A DNA stretch of 64,000 nt. It comes from Gnetum montanum. Its lineage: Eukaryota; Streptophyta; Gnetopsida; Gnetales; Gnetaceae. The stretch is from contig MNCI01030879.1 in assembly GCA_015680685.1 (NCBI GenBank), positions 92,965 through 156,964 on the forward strand, written 5' to 3'. The translations under genes were made by a program, and so were the position numbers. The notes under the pieces were generated by a model that searched no databases, had not been told where the DNA came from, and saw nothing but the letters and a program-made list of their open reading frames with translations. The stretch's first letter is position 1, and each line of letters opens with the position of its first letter. Positions 22,681-34,324 of the stretch are shown here, in pieces.

Positions 22681-24321
22681 GAGCACTAATAGAAATACCT
22701 TATTATGCCAAGTTGTAATTCCTATAGCAAATGTGCAACAGGAGTTTTAGGGAGTTAGTTGTGAAGTTTTAGATTAATTTATAGTATTTTGGCTATTTTG
22801 GACGAGTTGGAGCTAGGTATGACACATAGCTAGTTATAGTGATGGGTATTAAGTGAGTGCAATCTATAGTCACACTTACTCATGATTGGTTCAAGAGTGA
22901 TTTTTATTATTTTTTGAAGATGGAATTAGGACATTGAGTTAACTATGACTTGCAACAAGGTGTAACAAAGATTAAAAGTGCATCTTGTAGCCACATATAT
23001 TGTTAAGTAGGTTACTCTTTTGAAAATTCAATTGGAATTGATTATGATGCATTGTGGCTCCCAACAAATTAGGCATGGTTTCTCTAATGACTAGGTACTA
23101 CTGATGAAATTACTATATTGGTTGCTTTTGACAATGATATTGGTTGTGTCATACGTTAGAAATCATTCATAACTCATGCATCGGTTATTTTTATGGATAA
23201 GTGTAAATTTTGCCACTAAGTTTGTTTTTTGAATCAAGGGAAAAAATGTAGCATTAATGGTTATTATTTACCCTTTTGACGGGTAATCTTTCCATGGAAA
23301 CAACTCGCACTAGATTTTCTAGTAAAGAGTCACACACCAAGTTTGCTCTTGATTACATTGTTTTTATTTAATTAAAATGATAATATTTCATGTTTCATTT
23401 TTATGGCATTTTTTAGTTTTTTAATTGGCAAATGTGATTTTCATGTGTAGACTTACATGAATGCTATATTTCTTAGCTATTTTAAAATTTTTATCCAAGA
23501 TTTTAAGACAAACTTATCATTTTCTACTATGTATAATTTGATAACTTATACTTTACCTATAATTTGAAAGTGTTCCTCTTTAGGTTTTCTTAGTAAAAAC
23601 TAGAGTGGGTGCTTTTAAAAAAGAGCACGATTTGAACCTTTTTCAACCTAGAGGCAAGATTTTTTAAAGATTAGTTATAAGGATGCAAACCTCAAAAGGT
23701 AACTCAAAAAATTTTGGGCCTTTCCTTTTATGTTGTGCTAGAGTTCCACCTACTTTTGGTGCTACTCTCTTGTTGTACCTAAGTTTTTTTTCTTTTGATA
23801 ACATATTTTTTATTTTTGTGCATTACACTTAGAATCAAAATCACATCTCAAGAAGTCCATCCCTACATAAAACATTGTGGAGTGATGCTGATAGTTTATC
23901 AATGTTTAAATAGAGAAGGATTATGGGCCTTAATGGGATGATTTATAGTTGGTGAATAATAGCTATGATAGATAAGTTTTCTAACTATGCCATCTTCAAT
24001 TTGTGTTCAACACCTTGTACAACTAGGAATTTGGTGACGTTAGGTTTATCCATGTAATAGAGGTACTTTGAATTGCTTACAAACATTGTGTTAGTCATTT
24101 TTGTTTACTAGGAGATGTTTGCTAAAGATTGTTTCTAATGCTAGGCACATTATTAAGTGTGATAATGAAGAAGTAATGGGAATTCTAAGATCCATAAAAT
24201 AGGCATCTAAAACTTAGCCTATTTTGATGGTAGATATTGAAAAAGACCACTAGGTATATTGATTTGACCACAACAAAAAAAAAGAAAAAAAAGTGTCTCT
24301 TTGAATAGAGAGCATAAATTA
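22681..24321. other. Unassigned AT-rich sequence
   Basis: No ORF or terminal repeat that I can support. Probably old, decayed transposon sequence downstream of the chromovirus relic. Confidence 0.4.
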
Positions 24322-24560
24322 TGCACAAATTTCTAAGGTAACTCCTAGCAAGGAGCACAAATTTTTATCATGACTCTAAGTAAGAAGTAGAAATCTCCGT
24401 TCTCTCGGTGGGAAGCATAAATTTCTGAAGTGACTCCAATCAAGAAGTAAGAATTTCTATCATGATTCCTAATAGGTGCATAAATTTCTAAAGTGATTTT
24501 GAGCACACATCAAAAATTTCTATTGTGACTTTATAGCGCATTTGAGTAAGGAGCACAATT
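24322..24560. repeat. Degenerate minisatellite, 32-bp period
   Basis: About seven units: 24322, 24353, 24385, 24413, 24445, 24477 and 24509 start units of 31, 32, 28, 32, 32, 32 and about 42 bp, with a partial unit at 24551. The consensus resembles GAGCACAAATTTCTA, then a GTGACTC-like word, then a GTAAG-like end. Units differ strongly, so the array is old. Confidence 0.7.
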
Positions 24561-25192
24561 TCAAAAGGGAGGAATGTGTGACTCTAGGTTTTTATATACT
24601 TATGTCATTATAATGGGTAGAATAATTGCTTCTATATAATGGGTAAACCTTACTCTAGATAAAATAATTGGTAAAGTCTATATAAAAAAGAACAATTATT
24701 TTCTTTTTTTTTTAATTTGGGTTATACAAACATTTTTAAACTTAGTCATTAAACAAGCATTAAAAGAAGTATAAAAATGCATTTAGATTTCATGCTATCT
24801 TAATAATCATCCTTTCTTCTTTAAAACTACTTAGTATTAATCTTTTGTGTAGCTAAGGCTTTTGCTGCTGCCACTTTCTTTGCTTATTGGAGAAGGGGTT
24901 TAGGTCTAGGTGTCATAGAGTCAGGAACAGAATCCACCACACACTTCAATGATTATGCTGCAAGTTCACCGTAAAGGTAAACCATTCAAAGTTCAAACTG
25001 ATATGAAAGCAACTTCTGGAAATTTGGAAAATCATTAATTTTGCAAACACTGAGCACAGAAAATTTGATATGCAATATACCAGATACAAATTCTCCAATA
25101 AAATGCATCCGGAAAAGAAAACCATTATTCTAAACACATTTGCATCCTTACAATAACTGAATTATTTGACCTTCACAAAATTACTTCAATTT
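24561..25192. other. Unassigned sequence before the LRR-like relic
   Basis: No gene seen on either strand. A less AT-rich stretch (24840-25130) could be the 3' flank or an intron of the host gene relic on the minus strand, but nothing decides it. Confidence 0.35.
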
Positions 25193-26197
25193 GATGGTGG
25201 TGGACACCAATTATCGTCAAACCAAGTAAGAGCCACCTGCACAGAAATATTTGGGTGTTTCCTTCCTATTTCTACAACCAATTCTTTGGATCTGTCACTG
25301 TCCATATCAAGGTTATCAATTCACTCTTGAGGTGAATCACCGCAATACTGAAACGAGACTCCACTGACTACCATTTTCAAATTCGGTAGAGATCTTATGA
25401 TGGGACTTGATATGTTAGCCACATGGTGTGGCTTCCAAGGGTCTTCTTCAGAGCAAAGAAACATGAGTCTGACCACCTTGAGTTGGAGCTCTAGATTCTT
25501 GTACTTCTTTTGCTTCTCTATACATAGTTCTTGTAATGATGCATTATTCACTAGAATACCAGTGAATGAAGCAAATATCAATGGAGGAAAACTCTGCAAC
25601 TTATTCTGGTTATCATCCAGAATAGAAAGAGACTTCAGGTGTTGCATAGCAGCAAGCCTTCCACCACCATAAATTGGATTCGGGAAAGAATGATGGGTTT
25701 CCAGAAACGTTCATTGCGGAACATTAACATTTGCTTGAATTTTGCTTGTATCTCTGGTGATTTTGAGCTATAATAAAACAAGCGATGGACACTCTATATC
25801 TACAGCTTCAATAAATAAAGCAATAGACACTATTTCTACTGTTACATTATCCCCATTGAACGCGATAATATCATCATTATCTTCCAGAGATTCTTCCTTT
25901 ATCTCTAAATGTGTGAGTGTGTTAGAATTTATTCTGATATGCCTTACAACTACGAGATAATTATAATGAAGAAGAAGCTTTTTCAAACTACCACATCAAC
26001 TGATGAAATTTGTTAATTTTGGCCATGGCATTGTGAAGGGCAATACCCAGAGTCTTGTTAAGTAACATTCCTCTAAACACGACAACATATGAAGTTCCGC
26101 AACAAACAAAACTTCCAATATGAATTGAATCAATTTCTATAACTCTGAGTTGCTGATATCTCCTTATTCCATCAGCAGATGAACAAGAACCATCCAT
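25193..26197 (-). pseudogene. Leucine-rich-repeat-like host gene relic
   Basis: The only non-transposon coding text in the window. On the minus strand from 26197: RRYQQLRVIEIDSIHIGS, then (about 25985) CGSLKKLLLHYNYLVVV, INSNTLTHLEIKEESL and ECPSLVLL, then (25647 down) MQHLKSLSILDDNQNKLQSF, ASLQELCIEKQKKYKNLEL, IIRSLPNLKMVVSG, and a C-terminal QVALTWFDDNWCPPPSN with stop at 25193. The spaced Leu/Ile pattern fits an LRR C-terminus of an NLR or F-box/LRR protein; I see neither an NB-ARC nor an F-box. Breaks: a frameshift near 25990, stops near 25770 and 25700, and a TGA near 25325 before the last 44 codons. Some breaks could be introns. Confidence 0.6.
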
Positions 26198-26504
26198 TTT
26201 GTGTACTGCATCTGATACTCAGCCTTTTAGTATTTTATTTTTTAGGCAGCAATATGTACACAATGATCAAGTAAATTATCCCATTTAGAATTTTGTATAT
26301 TGAGGTAGGCTTCGGATCCAACATATAACAGAAAATTAGATCAGAAAATTCGATTTTCAAGCTTGACCCTTATAAAAATTAGCAATGTCGCGGATAACGT
26401 CCAATACTTCATTCCAAAAGCTTGCCTAAGGGTTTAATACCCTTCAAAATATATTTGAAAACCCTTCCAAGTTGAAATGAGGTGTGGTGGTCTATTTACA
26501 TCAA
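26198..26504. other. Flank between LRR-like relic and element C
   Basis: Short minus-strand open pieces exist in different frames and could be upstream exons of the LRR-like gene, but I cannot join them. Element C begins at 26510 after its duplicated target TGTAC. Confidence 0.35.
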
Positions 26505-26509
26505 TGTAC

Positions 26510-26869
26510 TGTAAGAAAATAATTGTGCAGAAAAACTGGATTGCAAAAGTAATCAAAGTACAGAATGCAATGCAGAAGCAAATGGAACTAACCTCCAGCT
26601 ATTGATGCCTTTGATTAATCTTGTTCAGATCTTTCTTTGGGGCTTTGCAACCATGGTGTATGCAACCTCCAAGTCTGTGTGAAAGAAATCTCCTACTATG
26701 ATTCATGGTACCTTTATTCTCCCTTCAAGAACAAATTTGAAAAATAAGAGACCCAAAACCCCATTCGGATGTGGACACCACCCCAACGCCAACACAAAAA
26801 TGCGTTATGCCAATGCATATAAGCGTCAATGGATATGGAGGCCACTTCAACTTGTAAACACATGTTACA
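26510..26869 (-). repeat. Element C 3' LTR (360 bp)
   Basis: Matches 32249-32655 along its length; the 5' copy has about 47 extra bp, mostly near 32490-32520. It is flanked inside by the complement of the purine tract AAGTGGGAGAT at 26870-26880. Confidence 0.93.
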
Positions 26870-27156
26870 ATCTCCCACTTGGTCTCTATATTTAATTAAG
26901 TCCAGAGTTCAAGAAATAAATGCATGAATCATCGTGATAGTTTCTCTTAATGTGAGTATTATCTTTCATATATTACAATGCATTATCTCTCAAATGTAAT
27001 TCTTTATATGGTAATGTAACTTTATGAATAAACCCAATGTTCATTCAAGGCCTGCCATATGTGTATTTTCTCTAATAACTATATGCGCAAACCATATGAG
27101 AAAATAACATTATTGAAAAGAGTTTCATTAAGACTGTAAGTTGTACGTACAACAAA

Positions 27157-27516
27157 TTATATTATGGAACAAAGTCCCATTTGAACTACATGATCCTTAA
27201 ATGACTTTGATGATATTTCTTTTGTTAAAGGATTAGCTATCATTAATTTAGTGCTTATATGCGCAATGACCACTTTGTTTTCCTTAATGCATTCCCTTAT
27301 GGCTAAGTACTTTATGTTGATGTGTTTACTTCGACCACCACTCTTATTATTCTTAGCCATTAAGACAACAGTTGAATTGTCACAAAACATTCTTAATGAC
27401 CTAGATATAGAATTCACAATTCTAAGCCTTGTTATGAAACTTTTTAACCATACACCATGTGAAGTATCCTCAAAAAAAGAAGCGAACTTTGCCTCCATTG
27501 TGGAAGTAGCAATCAA
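27157..27516 (-). pseudogene. Element C RNase H
   Basis: Copia RNase H C-terminal half, which removes the RNA template during reverse transcription. It reads TMEAKFASFFEDTSHGVWL (catalytic Glu in MEAK), then MFCDNSTVVLMAKNN (catalytic Asp), KHINIKYLAIRE, and near the end NPLTKEISSKSFKDHV. It has 119 codons without a stop. The N-terminal part with the first catalytic Asp (DLDFAGYVDS) is upstream at about 27590-27630 behind stops. It is followed by a short 3' tail and the 3' LTR. Confidence 0.85.
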
Positions 27517-27559
27517 AGTTTGCTTTCCACTCCTCTAGGATATAGCCCCTCCATCTAGC

Positions 27560-28593
27560 ATAAAAACATAACTAGATGTGGATTTCTATGAATCAACATA
27601 GCCAGCAAAGTCTAAATCGAAGTAGCCAAACACCTCCAAGAAGTTAGTTCATTTATACATAAGCATGTAATCTTTTATACCTTGAAGGTACCTTATCACT
27701 TTCTTCATAGCCCTTTAGTGGTCAATACCTAGATTACTTTGATATCTACCCAACATTCCCACAGCAAATGCAATGTCAGGTCTTGTGCAGACCTGAGCAT
27801 ACATAAGGCTTTCAACAGTTGAAGCATACAGGATGTTGCTCATTTAACTTTTCTCTAAATCATTCCTAGGGCATTGGTTCAAATTGAACCTATCACCCTT
27901 CACAATGGATGCTATACTTGGTGAACAATCTTTCATTTGAAACTTCTCTAAAACTTTATTGATATAGGTTTCCTACGACAGTCCTAGAATACATCTAGAT
28001 TTGTCCCTATGGATCTGAATGCCAATGACATAAGATGCCTTACCCAGATTCATCATGTTGAAATTCTTAGAGAGAAAATGTTTCACCTCATATAAAAATC
28101 CACTATTATTGGTTGCAAGAAGGATATCATCCACATATAGAAGAAGGAAACAAATTTTTCTCCCATTGACCTTCTAGTATATACATTGATGGAAGGCCTA
28201 TTTCAATCCATATATGAATTTCTTGAGCTTGCATACCAATTTCTCACCATCACTAAAGAGAAATCCTTTAGGTTGTTTCATATAAACCTCTTCCTCTAGA
28301 CCATCATTAAGGAAAGCTGTTTTCACATCCATTTGATGTAATTCAACATTAAAATGAGCAACCAATGCTATGATTACATGAAGGGAATCCTTCTTAGATA
28401 CAAGAGAATAGGTCTCCTTGTAATCTATTCCCTCATTTTGAGTGAAACCTTTAGTGAAAAGTCTAGCCTTATATCTTTTAATGTTGTCCAATGAGTCTTT
28501 CTTAGTCTTGAAGACCCATTTGCATCCAATGGCTTTTACACTAGCAGGCAACTTGACAAGATTCCAAACTCCATTATATGACATAGAGTTCAT
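27560..28593 (-). pseudogene. Element C reverse transcriptase
   Basis: Copia RT. 28593-28198 is open for 131 codons: NGVWNLVKLPASVKAIGCKW, RYKARLFTKGFTQNEGIDYK, HQMDVKTAFLNDGLEEEVYM, FIYGLK. The catalytic LLYVDDILLATN is at about 28120-28150, intact. The thumb and connection follow with stops (MYAQVCTRPDIAFAVGMLGR near 27780). In-frame stops, for example after YGLK and in ETYINK..., make it non-functional. The chemistry residues that can be read are conserved. Confidence 0.87.
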
Positions 28594-29764
28594 CTAATCT
28601 TTCATGGCATCATACCACAAGTTAGATTCCTTACAAATCATGGCTTGTGAAAATATTTCGGGATCATTTTTGGCTCCTATGTTGTAGTTAGACTCCTGTA
28701 GATACACCATATAGTTACTAGGAATTGCTGATCACCTTAATCTAGTAGATCTTCTTAATGTTGGTTCATCATTCTCTTGAGGATCATGATGTTTAATAGG
28801 CTATTCAATAGGTTCTAATATTTGTTGTTCAGCTAGATCTACTACTTCTTGATTAGCAGTTTGTGGAACTTCAATGACTAGTTGTTGTTCATTATGCATT
28901 TGTGCTCTAGGCATATTGTGCACAACAATCAATCTATCATTTGCAATAGTGGGTTGAGTGTTTGTATGATCTATCTCAGGAACAATGTTCCAAGATCTAC
29001 TTCTCTCCACTAATCAAGTCATTCTCAAGAAATTTAGCATTCATTGATTTCACAAACCTAGTAGTATGTGATGGGCAATAAAATTTGTATCCTTTAGACC
29101 ATTTAGCATATCCAACAAAATACCCACTTATGGTGCTTGGGTCTAGCTTCTTTTCTTGTGGATTATAGACTCTTACTTCAGATGGGCATCCCCAAATGTG
29201 TATATGTTGCAAACTTGATTTCCAACCTTTCCATAATTCAAATGGTGTCTTTGAGACAGCCTTGGTTGAAACTCAATTTAATATATATATCACTGTCTTG
29301 AAAGCTTTAGTCCACAAGGACTTAGGAAGTTTGGAGCTACTAAGCATACTCCGCACTGTGTCCAATAATGTTTGGTTTCTTCTTTCTGCCACATCATTTT
29401 GGTTTGGAGAACCAAGCATAATGTACTGGGCAACAATCCCATGCTCTTGAAGAAACTTAACAAATGGACTAGGTGCTTGTCCATCATTGGTATATCTACC
29501 ATAGTATTCACCACCTATATCAGATCTCACTAACTTTATTTTCTTACCACATTATTTCTCTATTTTAGCCTTAAACATCTTAAAGGCATCTAAAGCTTCA
29601 CTCTCATTATGAAGTAGGTAGAGATACATATATCGTGAGTAATCATCAATAAAGATAATGAAATACTTTTGACCATACACATCCATATTTGGACTACAAA
29701 TATCTGTATGTATGATCTCTAATATGTTTGAACTCCTCTTGGCACCTTTCTTTGACCTATTGGT
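28594..29764 (-). pseudogene. Element C integrase core and C-terminal region
   Basis: The DDE core is legible on the minus strand: IDDYSR near 29650 (first Asp), RSDIGGEYYG near 29525 (second Asp) and SPNQNDVAERRNQTLLDTVR near 29400 (catalytic Glu). 29273-29530 is open for 85 codons. The GKK-type C-terminal part follows (HIWGCPSEVRVYNPQEKKLD at about 29205-29145, ISGYFVGY), then a divergent linker to RT with stops (28600-29010). Integrase inserts the cDNA into the host chromosome. Confidence 0.85.
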
Positions 29765-30300
29765 CTACTTTCCCTTTATGCAATCCACACAAGTGTCAAA
29801 GTTAGTAAAATCTAGAGTACTAAGTACTCCATCATTTACTAATCTTTTTATTTTCTCAATAGAGATATGTCCTAATCTACGATGCCACAACATAGAGGAT
29901 TTGTCATTCATAACACATCTCTTAATGCCGGCATGAACATGCATAGAGGTATAAGAAGTTTTATTTTGAAAATTAATTTTGAAAAGACCATCTATTAATG
30001 TACCATTTCTAATAAGTTTAGATCTATAATATAAATTGAATATAGTGTCTGAAAAATTAAAAGAAAATCCTAATGATATAAGCCTTGAAACAGAAATTAA
30101 ATTCCTTGAAAAACTAGGAATATAAAATGTCTTTTCCAACTCTAAAACAAAACTACTACTTAAAACTAATTTGCATGTTCCGACTACCTCCACATAGGAG
30201 TGCATCTTATTGCCTGAATAGATGCATGAATCACTTCCCACTAGCTTCCTTAGGTTTTTCACCCCTGCAAAGAATTGATAACATGGATTGTAGAACCAAA
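29765..30300 (-). pseudogene. Element C protease and integrase zinc-binding region
   Basis: Protease near 30300-29990: WWIDFGSTIHVINS (DFG where DSG is usual), then a segment ending FYIPSFSRNLISVSRL typical of copia protease. After it comes the pre-integrase HHCC zinc domain, MLWHRRLGHISIEKIKRLV...CVDCIKGK, at about 29890-29765, with both His and both Cys present. 165 codons of one frame are open. The protease cuts Gag-Pol; the zinc domain helps integrase fold and bind ends. Confidence 0.86.
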
Positions 30301-31243
30301 ATCAATCCACCATTTGTCATGGCCAACATCAATCATATTAGATTCAAAACAAACAAGTGAGAGTTGAGTACCTTTCTTTTCAAGACATTTCTGATATTTA
30401 GAACAGTCCTTCTTTATGTGCCCTTTCTTTTTGCAAAAAAAAAACATCTAGATTCCTTCTTAATATCAACTTGTACAGGCAAGTTGACCTTCCTCTTGCC
30501 TTTGTCTGTTGTTTATTTTTTACTTGTGTAGCTAGGTGCACACTGTCTTTCACTTTCATAGCAAGTCTCCTATCTTCTTGCACACACATGATCATTAGTT
30601 CATTGATTGACCATTTGTCCTTATGTGTGTTATAAGAAATCTTAAAGGGGTTGTATTGTAATGGGAACTTGTTTAAGATGTAGTTCACAAGGAAAGATTT
30701 TAACATCTCAACCTCAATTATTTTGAGTTGAACTGCTATATCCCTCATTTGCATGATGTGCTCACACACATCATGAATTTTAGTGAGCTTCATGGATGAG
30801 AACTTCATTATCAAGGTGCTAGCCAATGCCTTGTTTGATGACTCAAATTGTTCATCAATGGCCTTTAACAAGGAGTGCACATTGTCATACTGTTCTAGTG
30901 AGCCACGCATACCAATCGAGATCTTAGTTTTTATGAACATGACACAAAGGTGATTAGATCGCTCCCATTTTTCATAATTACCAATATCATTCAGATGGCT
31001 GATTACTGTAACAATAGGTGGTTCATCCTTACGGACAGCATAATCAATGTCTATCTAGACTAAATGAAGAAGAATTCTCTCCTTCCACACCTTATAATTA
31101 TCACCCTTTAATTCAGGAATGTCACATTTAAAATCAAAGTAGCTTACAGGTTGTACAATTGCATAATCAAACATGCTTATGTCACTAAATTTGAGGTTAA
31201 AATACCATGAGACATGTTTACCAATGTAAATAATGAAAAACAT
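30301..31243 (-). pseudogene. Element C gag
   Basis: The N-terminus near 31150-31060 reads IPELKGDNYKVWKERILLHL, the usual copia gag opening. The body at 30940-30450 (SSNKALASTLIMKFSSMKL, FVNYILNKFPLQYNPFK, NTHKDKWSINELMIM) matches the UBN2-type gag fold. The C-terminal zinc knuckle C-FFCKKKGHIKKDC-type (CX2CX4HX4C) is at about 30405-30447 but is thrown out of frame by a run of ten T (30434-30443, minus strand). Gag packages the RNA. The gag and pol halves are otherwise nearly continuous. Confidence 0.83.
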
Positions 31244-32232
31244 GAATCAAATGGCATAAAATTGCTTGTGGGCTAAATTTTAATTCAAATAGATTCATAT
31301 ATCCTTATAATGAAACTATTAAATTATATTCCTTTTCTTAATCCTTGTGGAAAAATTAAGAAAAATAACTTAGCATATCATCCTAATTAATCATATTAAA
31401 TACAATAAAAATTTTTGTGGGATAAAATTTATCATATTACATATCATTAATCATAATTTTTAATGTTGTCTACCATATGTGATCCAAAAGCTCTTAGTAC
31501 ATAATTTTGCATAATTAAAGATGCTGTGGCTACTCTCTAATTATACAAAATTATATAGATCACTAGTTATAATTCATATGTAGAAAATGATGCATACATA
31601 TACAAAAATATGGATAAAATTGATAAATTACCAAATTTAACATGGTAAAAACATAATTTTATCAAAAATATTGAATGACTTGATGCATATAACCATCTTG
31701 CTTAGGACATTAGCAAAGTTATCCTTTAACTTTGAATACTTCATAGCCACGATACCTTTGGATTGTGATGGGTGGGAAAAGGAAACACTAGGTTAAAACC
31801 CTGGTTTTTTCTTTTAAGAAAAGAAACACAAAGATATCAATTCTTGCTAGTTGAATTTGAAATACACAATACAACAAATATATTGAGGAGGTGGCAAAAG
31901 CTTTTATCATAAGCATTCGTTGCATGGACATTGCATAGTAATGACAATTGTTTATTCAAATTGAGGAGGAGGCCTACTGCAGTTGCACCATTATTGTTGC
32001 TTCTGCAGCAGAAGAAAAATGGGCACATCAACACAAGCCATTCAACATTAAATGCTCATGGATTCCCATACATGCAACATAACATAAATACATACTTAAA
32101 TATCCCATGCACTAGTGAAGTGGATGACAAATTCAGAATTCAACTTAATTCAAACTCAACAATCAGACTCTAGTTCAAAGTTGATACATACAATTGCACC
32201 ATCGTCAAAAACTACATCAAGATAGAGATCTA
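31244..32232 (-). other. Element C leader region
   Basis: About 1 kb between primer site and gag; AT-rich, no ORF I can support. It should carry the packaging signal, but no motif is recognisable. Confidence 0.5.
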
Positions 32233-32233
32233 A

Positions 32234-32246
32234 TGGTTCGATACCA
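32234..32246 (-). other. Element C primer-binding site
   Basis: TGGTATCGAACCA on the minus strand, three bases inside the 5' LTR. The TGGTATC start is that of copia sites primed by initiator or elongator tRNA-Met. Confidence 0.72.
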
Positions 32247-32248
32247 AA

Positions 32249-32655
32249 TGTAAGAAAATAATTGTGTAGAAAAACTGGATTGCACAAGTCATTAAAGTAA
32301 AAAATGCGAAAGAAAATGGAATTGACCTTCAGCCATTGATGCCTTTGATTAATCTTGTTCAGATTCTTCTTTCACACCAACACTTTGTAACGATGGTGTA
32401 TGCAACCTTCAAGCGTTTGTGAAAGGGACCTAAACTACAATCCTGCTGTGATTCGTGGTACCTTTATTCTCCCATTAAGAATGAATTTATAGGTCACAAA
32501 ATTGGTTACCATGAGAGAAAATTTGAAAAATAAGAGATCCAAAACCCTATCCAAATGTGGACACCACCCCAATGCCAATGCAAAAACCCATTATGCCAAT
32601 GCATATAAGCATCAATGGATATGGAGGCCACTTCAACGCGTAAATGCATGTTACA
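32249..32655 (-). repeat. Element C 5' LTR (407 bp)
   Basis: TGTAACATG start and CTTACA end on the minus strand. It is homologous to 26510-26869 with an extra stretch around 32490-32520. Confidence 0.93.
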
Positions 32656-32660
32656 TGTAT

Positions 32661-34319
32661 CAGATCAGGCAAAAGCAAAGTCAACCATTGCAGATCTACA
32701 ATTCCAAGGTTTTCTATGATTTTTTCAACCAAGGAAGGTTGTTAACCAAATGCTACTAGTCCAACTCCATACCCTACATGGATCTATGAAAACAATGAAA
32801 AGCTTAGAATAGAGCATGACTTCTTCATAAATTGAAAATAGTCGATGGGTTTATTTGACATGCCAATGGTATTTATGGTTGGAAGTTATTTGATAAACCA
32901 ATTTTTTTTGCATTTTTCCTTATATATAAACAATATAATAGGAAAGAGTATTTCTAATTGAAGAAGTTGATTAAATAGGATCGATCTTTTGATCAATTTT
33001 GACATTTTTTAATTTTTTCAGTTCTCGGTAATGGTGGGACGGTTACAGTTATTTTAACATACCTGTGATCAACATCAATGAAAGTGCACTGATAAATAAT
33101 AAGGTGTAGTTGTATCTTAATAAAAATATCAATGTGAAGTTATAGGTTCAATGTTTTTCAAGCTCACCTTTTCCTCATGGCATTGTAGGGAGCAAAAATA
33201 AATGGTCAAAACCTTAATTTTTTCCTAAAAAATCTTCAAATTTCTCTCAAGGAAAAGCTTTTTCTCCATGATTGATTGTAAAACTTTTTGAAACTCAAAT
33301 ATTTTTTGATAAATACTTAAATTTTTGTAAAGAAAAATTTTGTTCGCATAAGAAAATCATGATTGGTTGCATATGGCTTTGTTTCTTTCTCTAGAGTGAA
33401 ATTATGGTGTGCTTGGTTACATGCTATGTACATAGTACTTTGTGTTGGGTTTTTTATTTTTGAAAAGTAGTAGATTGGGTGGTCAAGGTGTAGGTTGGGC
33501 AGTCAAGTTTAGAAGTGGCAATGGCATAGAAAGAAATTGGTCATAGAAAATTCTAAATAAATAGGTCCCTAATTGAAAACCATTTCAAGATTAATCCTCC
33601 TATGTTTTAAGCAACTGCCATAGAAACATTACTTGAAATCATTGCATTATAATGTTTTTTCCACTTAAAAAATAGGACATAAATTTATTGAATACAATAA
33701 ATTTTTTGCTTTGTGAATCATTATTTGGGATCCCAAGTTGTATTTGAAATAATATTATGTTATTCCAAGATTCTACTAAAGTCTTATGTTAGTAATAATA
33801 TAGTATTAACTACATGTAATTAATGTTGGGTTACAAGAATTCTTAAATACAAAAATCACTTAAAGGCTCAATACTCATCTTGCCAAGATAGAGTCATGAG
33901 GGAGTTAATGAATAAGCAAAAGTCTAACCTAGTACATTAGGTGGAAATGGAAATTTGGAGTAATTCTTGTAGATCACTCCCTTATACTAAAGAGTGCCTG
34001 TGCCTAGGCTTGACCTTAGGTTTTACATGAAAGGGTTAAAGCAAAGAAAAAGAAAGAGAACTTTATTAGCAAAAATTAGATTTTGAGTACAACCTAAGAA
34101 GACACACTCATTCCTTTAGTTTTTTATTCTTTGGTAGTGACATCCAATAATAATCCATCTTACAATTAGGCTAATTATACTTTAAGCCAAGGAAGGGCTA
34201 CGTCCTCTTGTCCCATTTCATCGATTTGATTTTGTCCTATATTTAGTTATTTCTACTTTATTTTAAATCTCTATTAAGAATCAAGGAATACCATCAAGGA
34301 AGAGTTGTGACTTCCAACA
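32661..34319. other. Unassigned AT-rich sequence between C and D
   Basis: No gene that I can support. Around 33935-33990 a short stretch (TACATTAGGTGGAAATG, then TTGTAGATCA) resembles the coiled-coil part of the element A aORF (18661-18700), so an aORF scrap may lie here. Otherwise nothing is recognisable. Confidence 0.35.
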
Positions 34320-34324
34320 ATTTT

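Larger units (their letters stand above)
26510..32655 (-). mobile_element. Element C: complete Ty1/copia LTR retrotransposon
   Basis: LTRs at 32249-32655 (5') and 26510-26869 (3') begin TGTAACATG and end TTTTCTTACA on the element strand. They are flanked by TGTAC (26505-26509) and TGTAT (32656-32660). A tRNA-Met-type primer site and a purine tract sit in the right places. The gene order is gag, protease, integrase, RT, RNase H, which defines copia. Stops and a few shifts inactivate it. It inserted close to the LRR-like relic. The lineage is not decided; the RNase H text (YLAIRE, PLTKE) suits Tork- or TAR-like copia. Confidence 0.93.

Noticed and set aside
26340-32780. LRR-like gene reading through the site of element C
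   Set aside because: Joining the two flanks at the target duplication gives stops in all three minus frames near the junction, so continuity is not supported.
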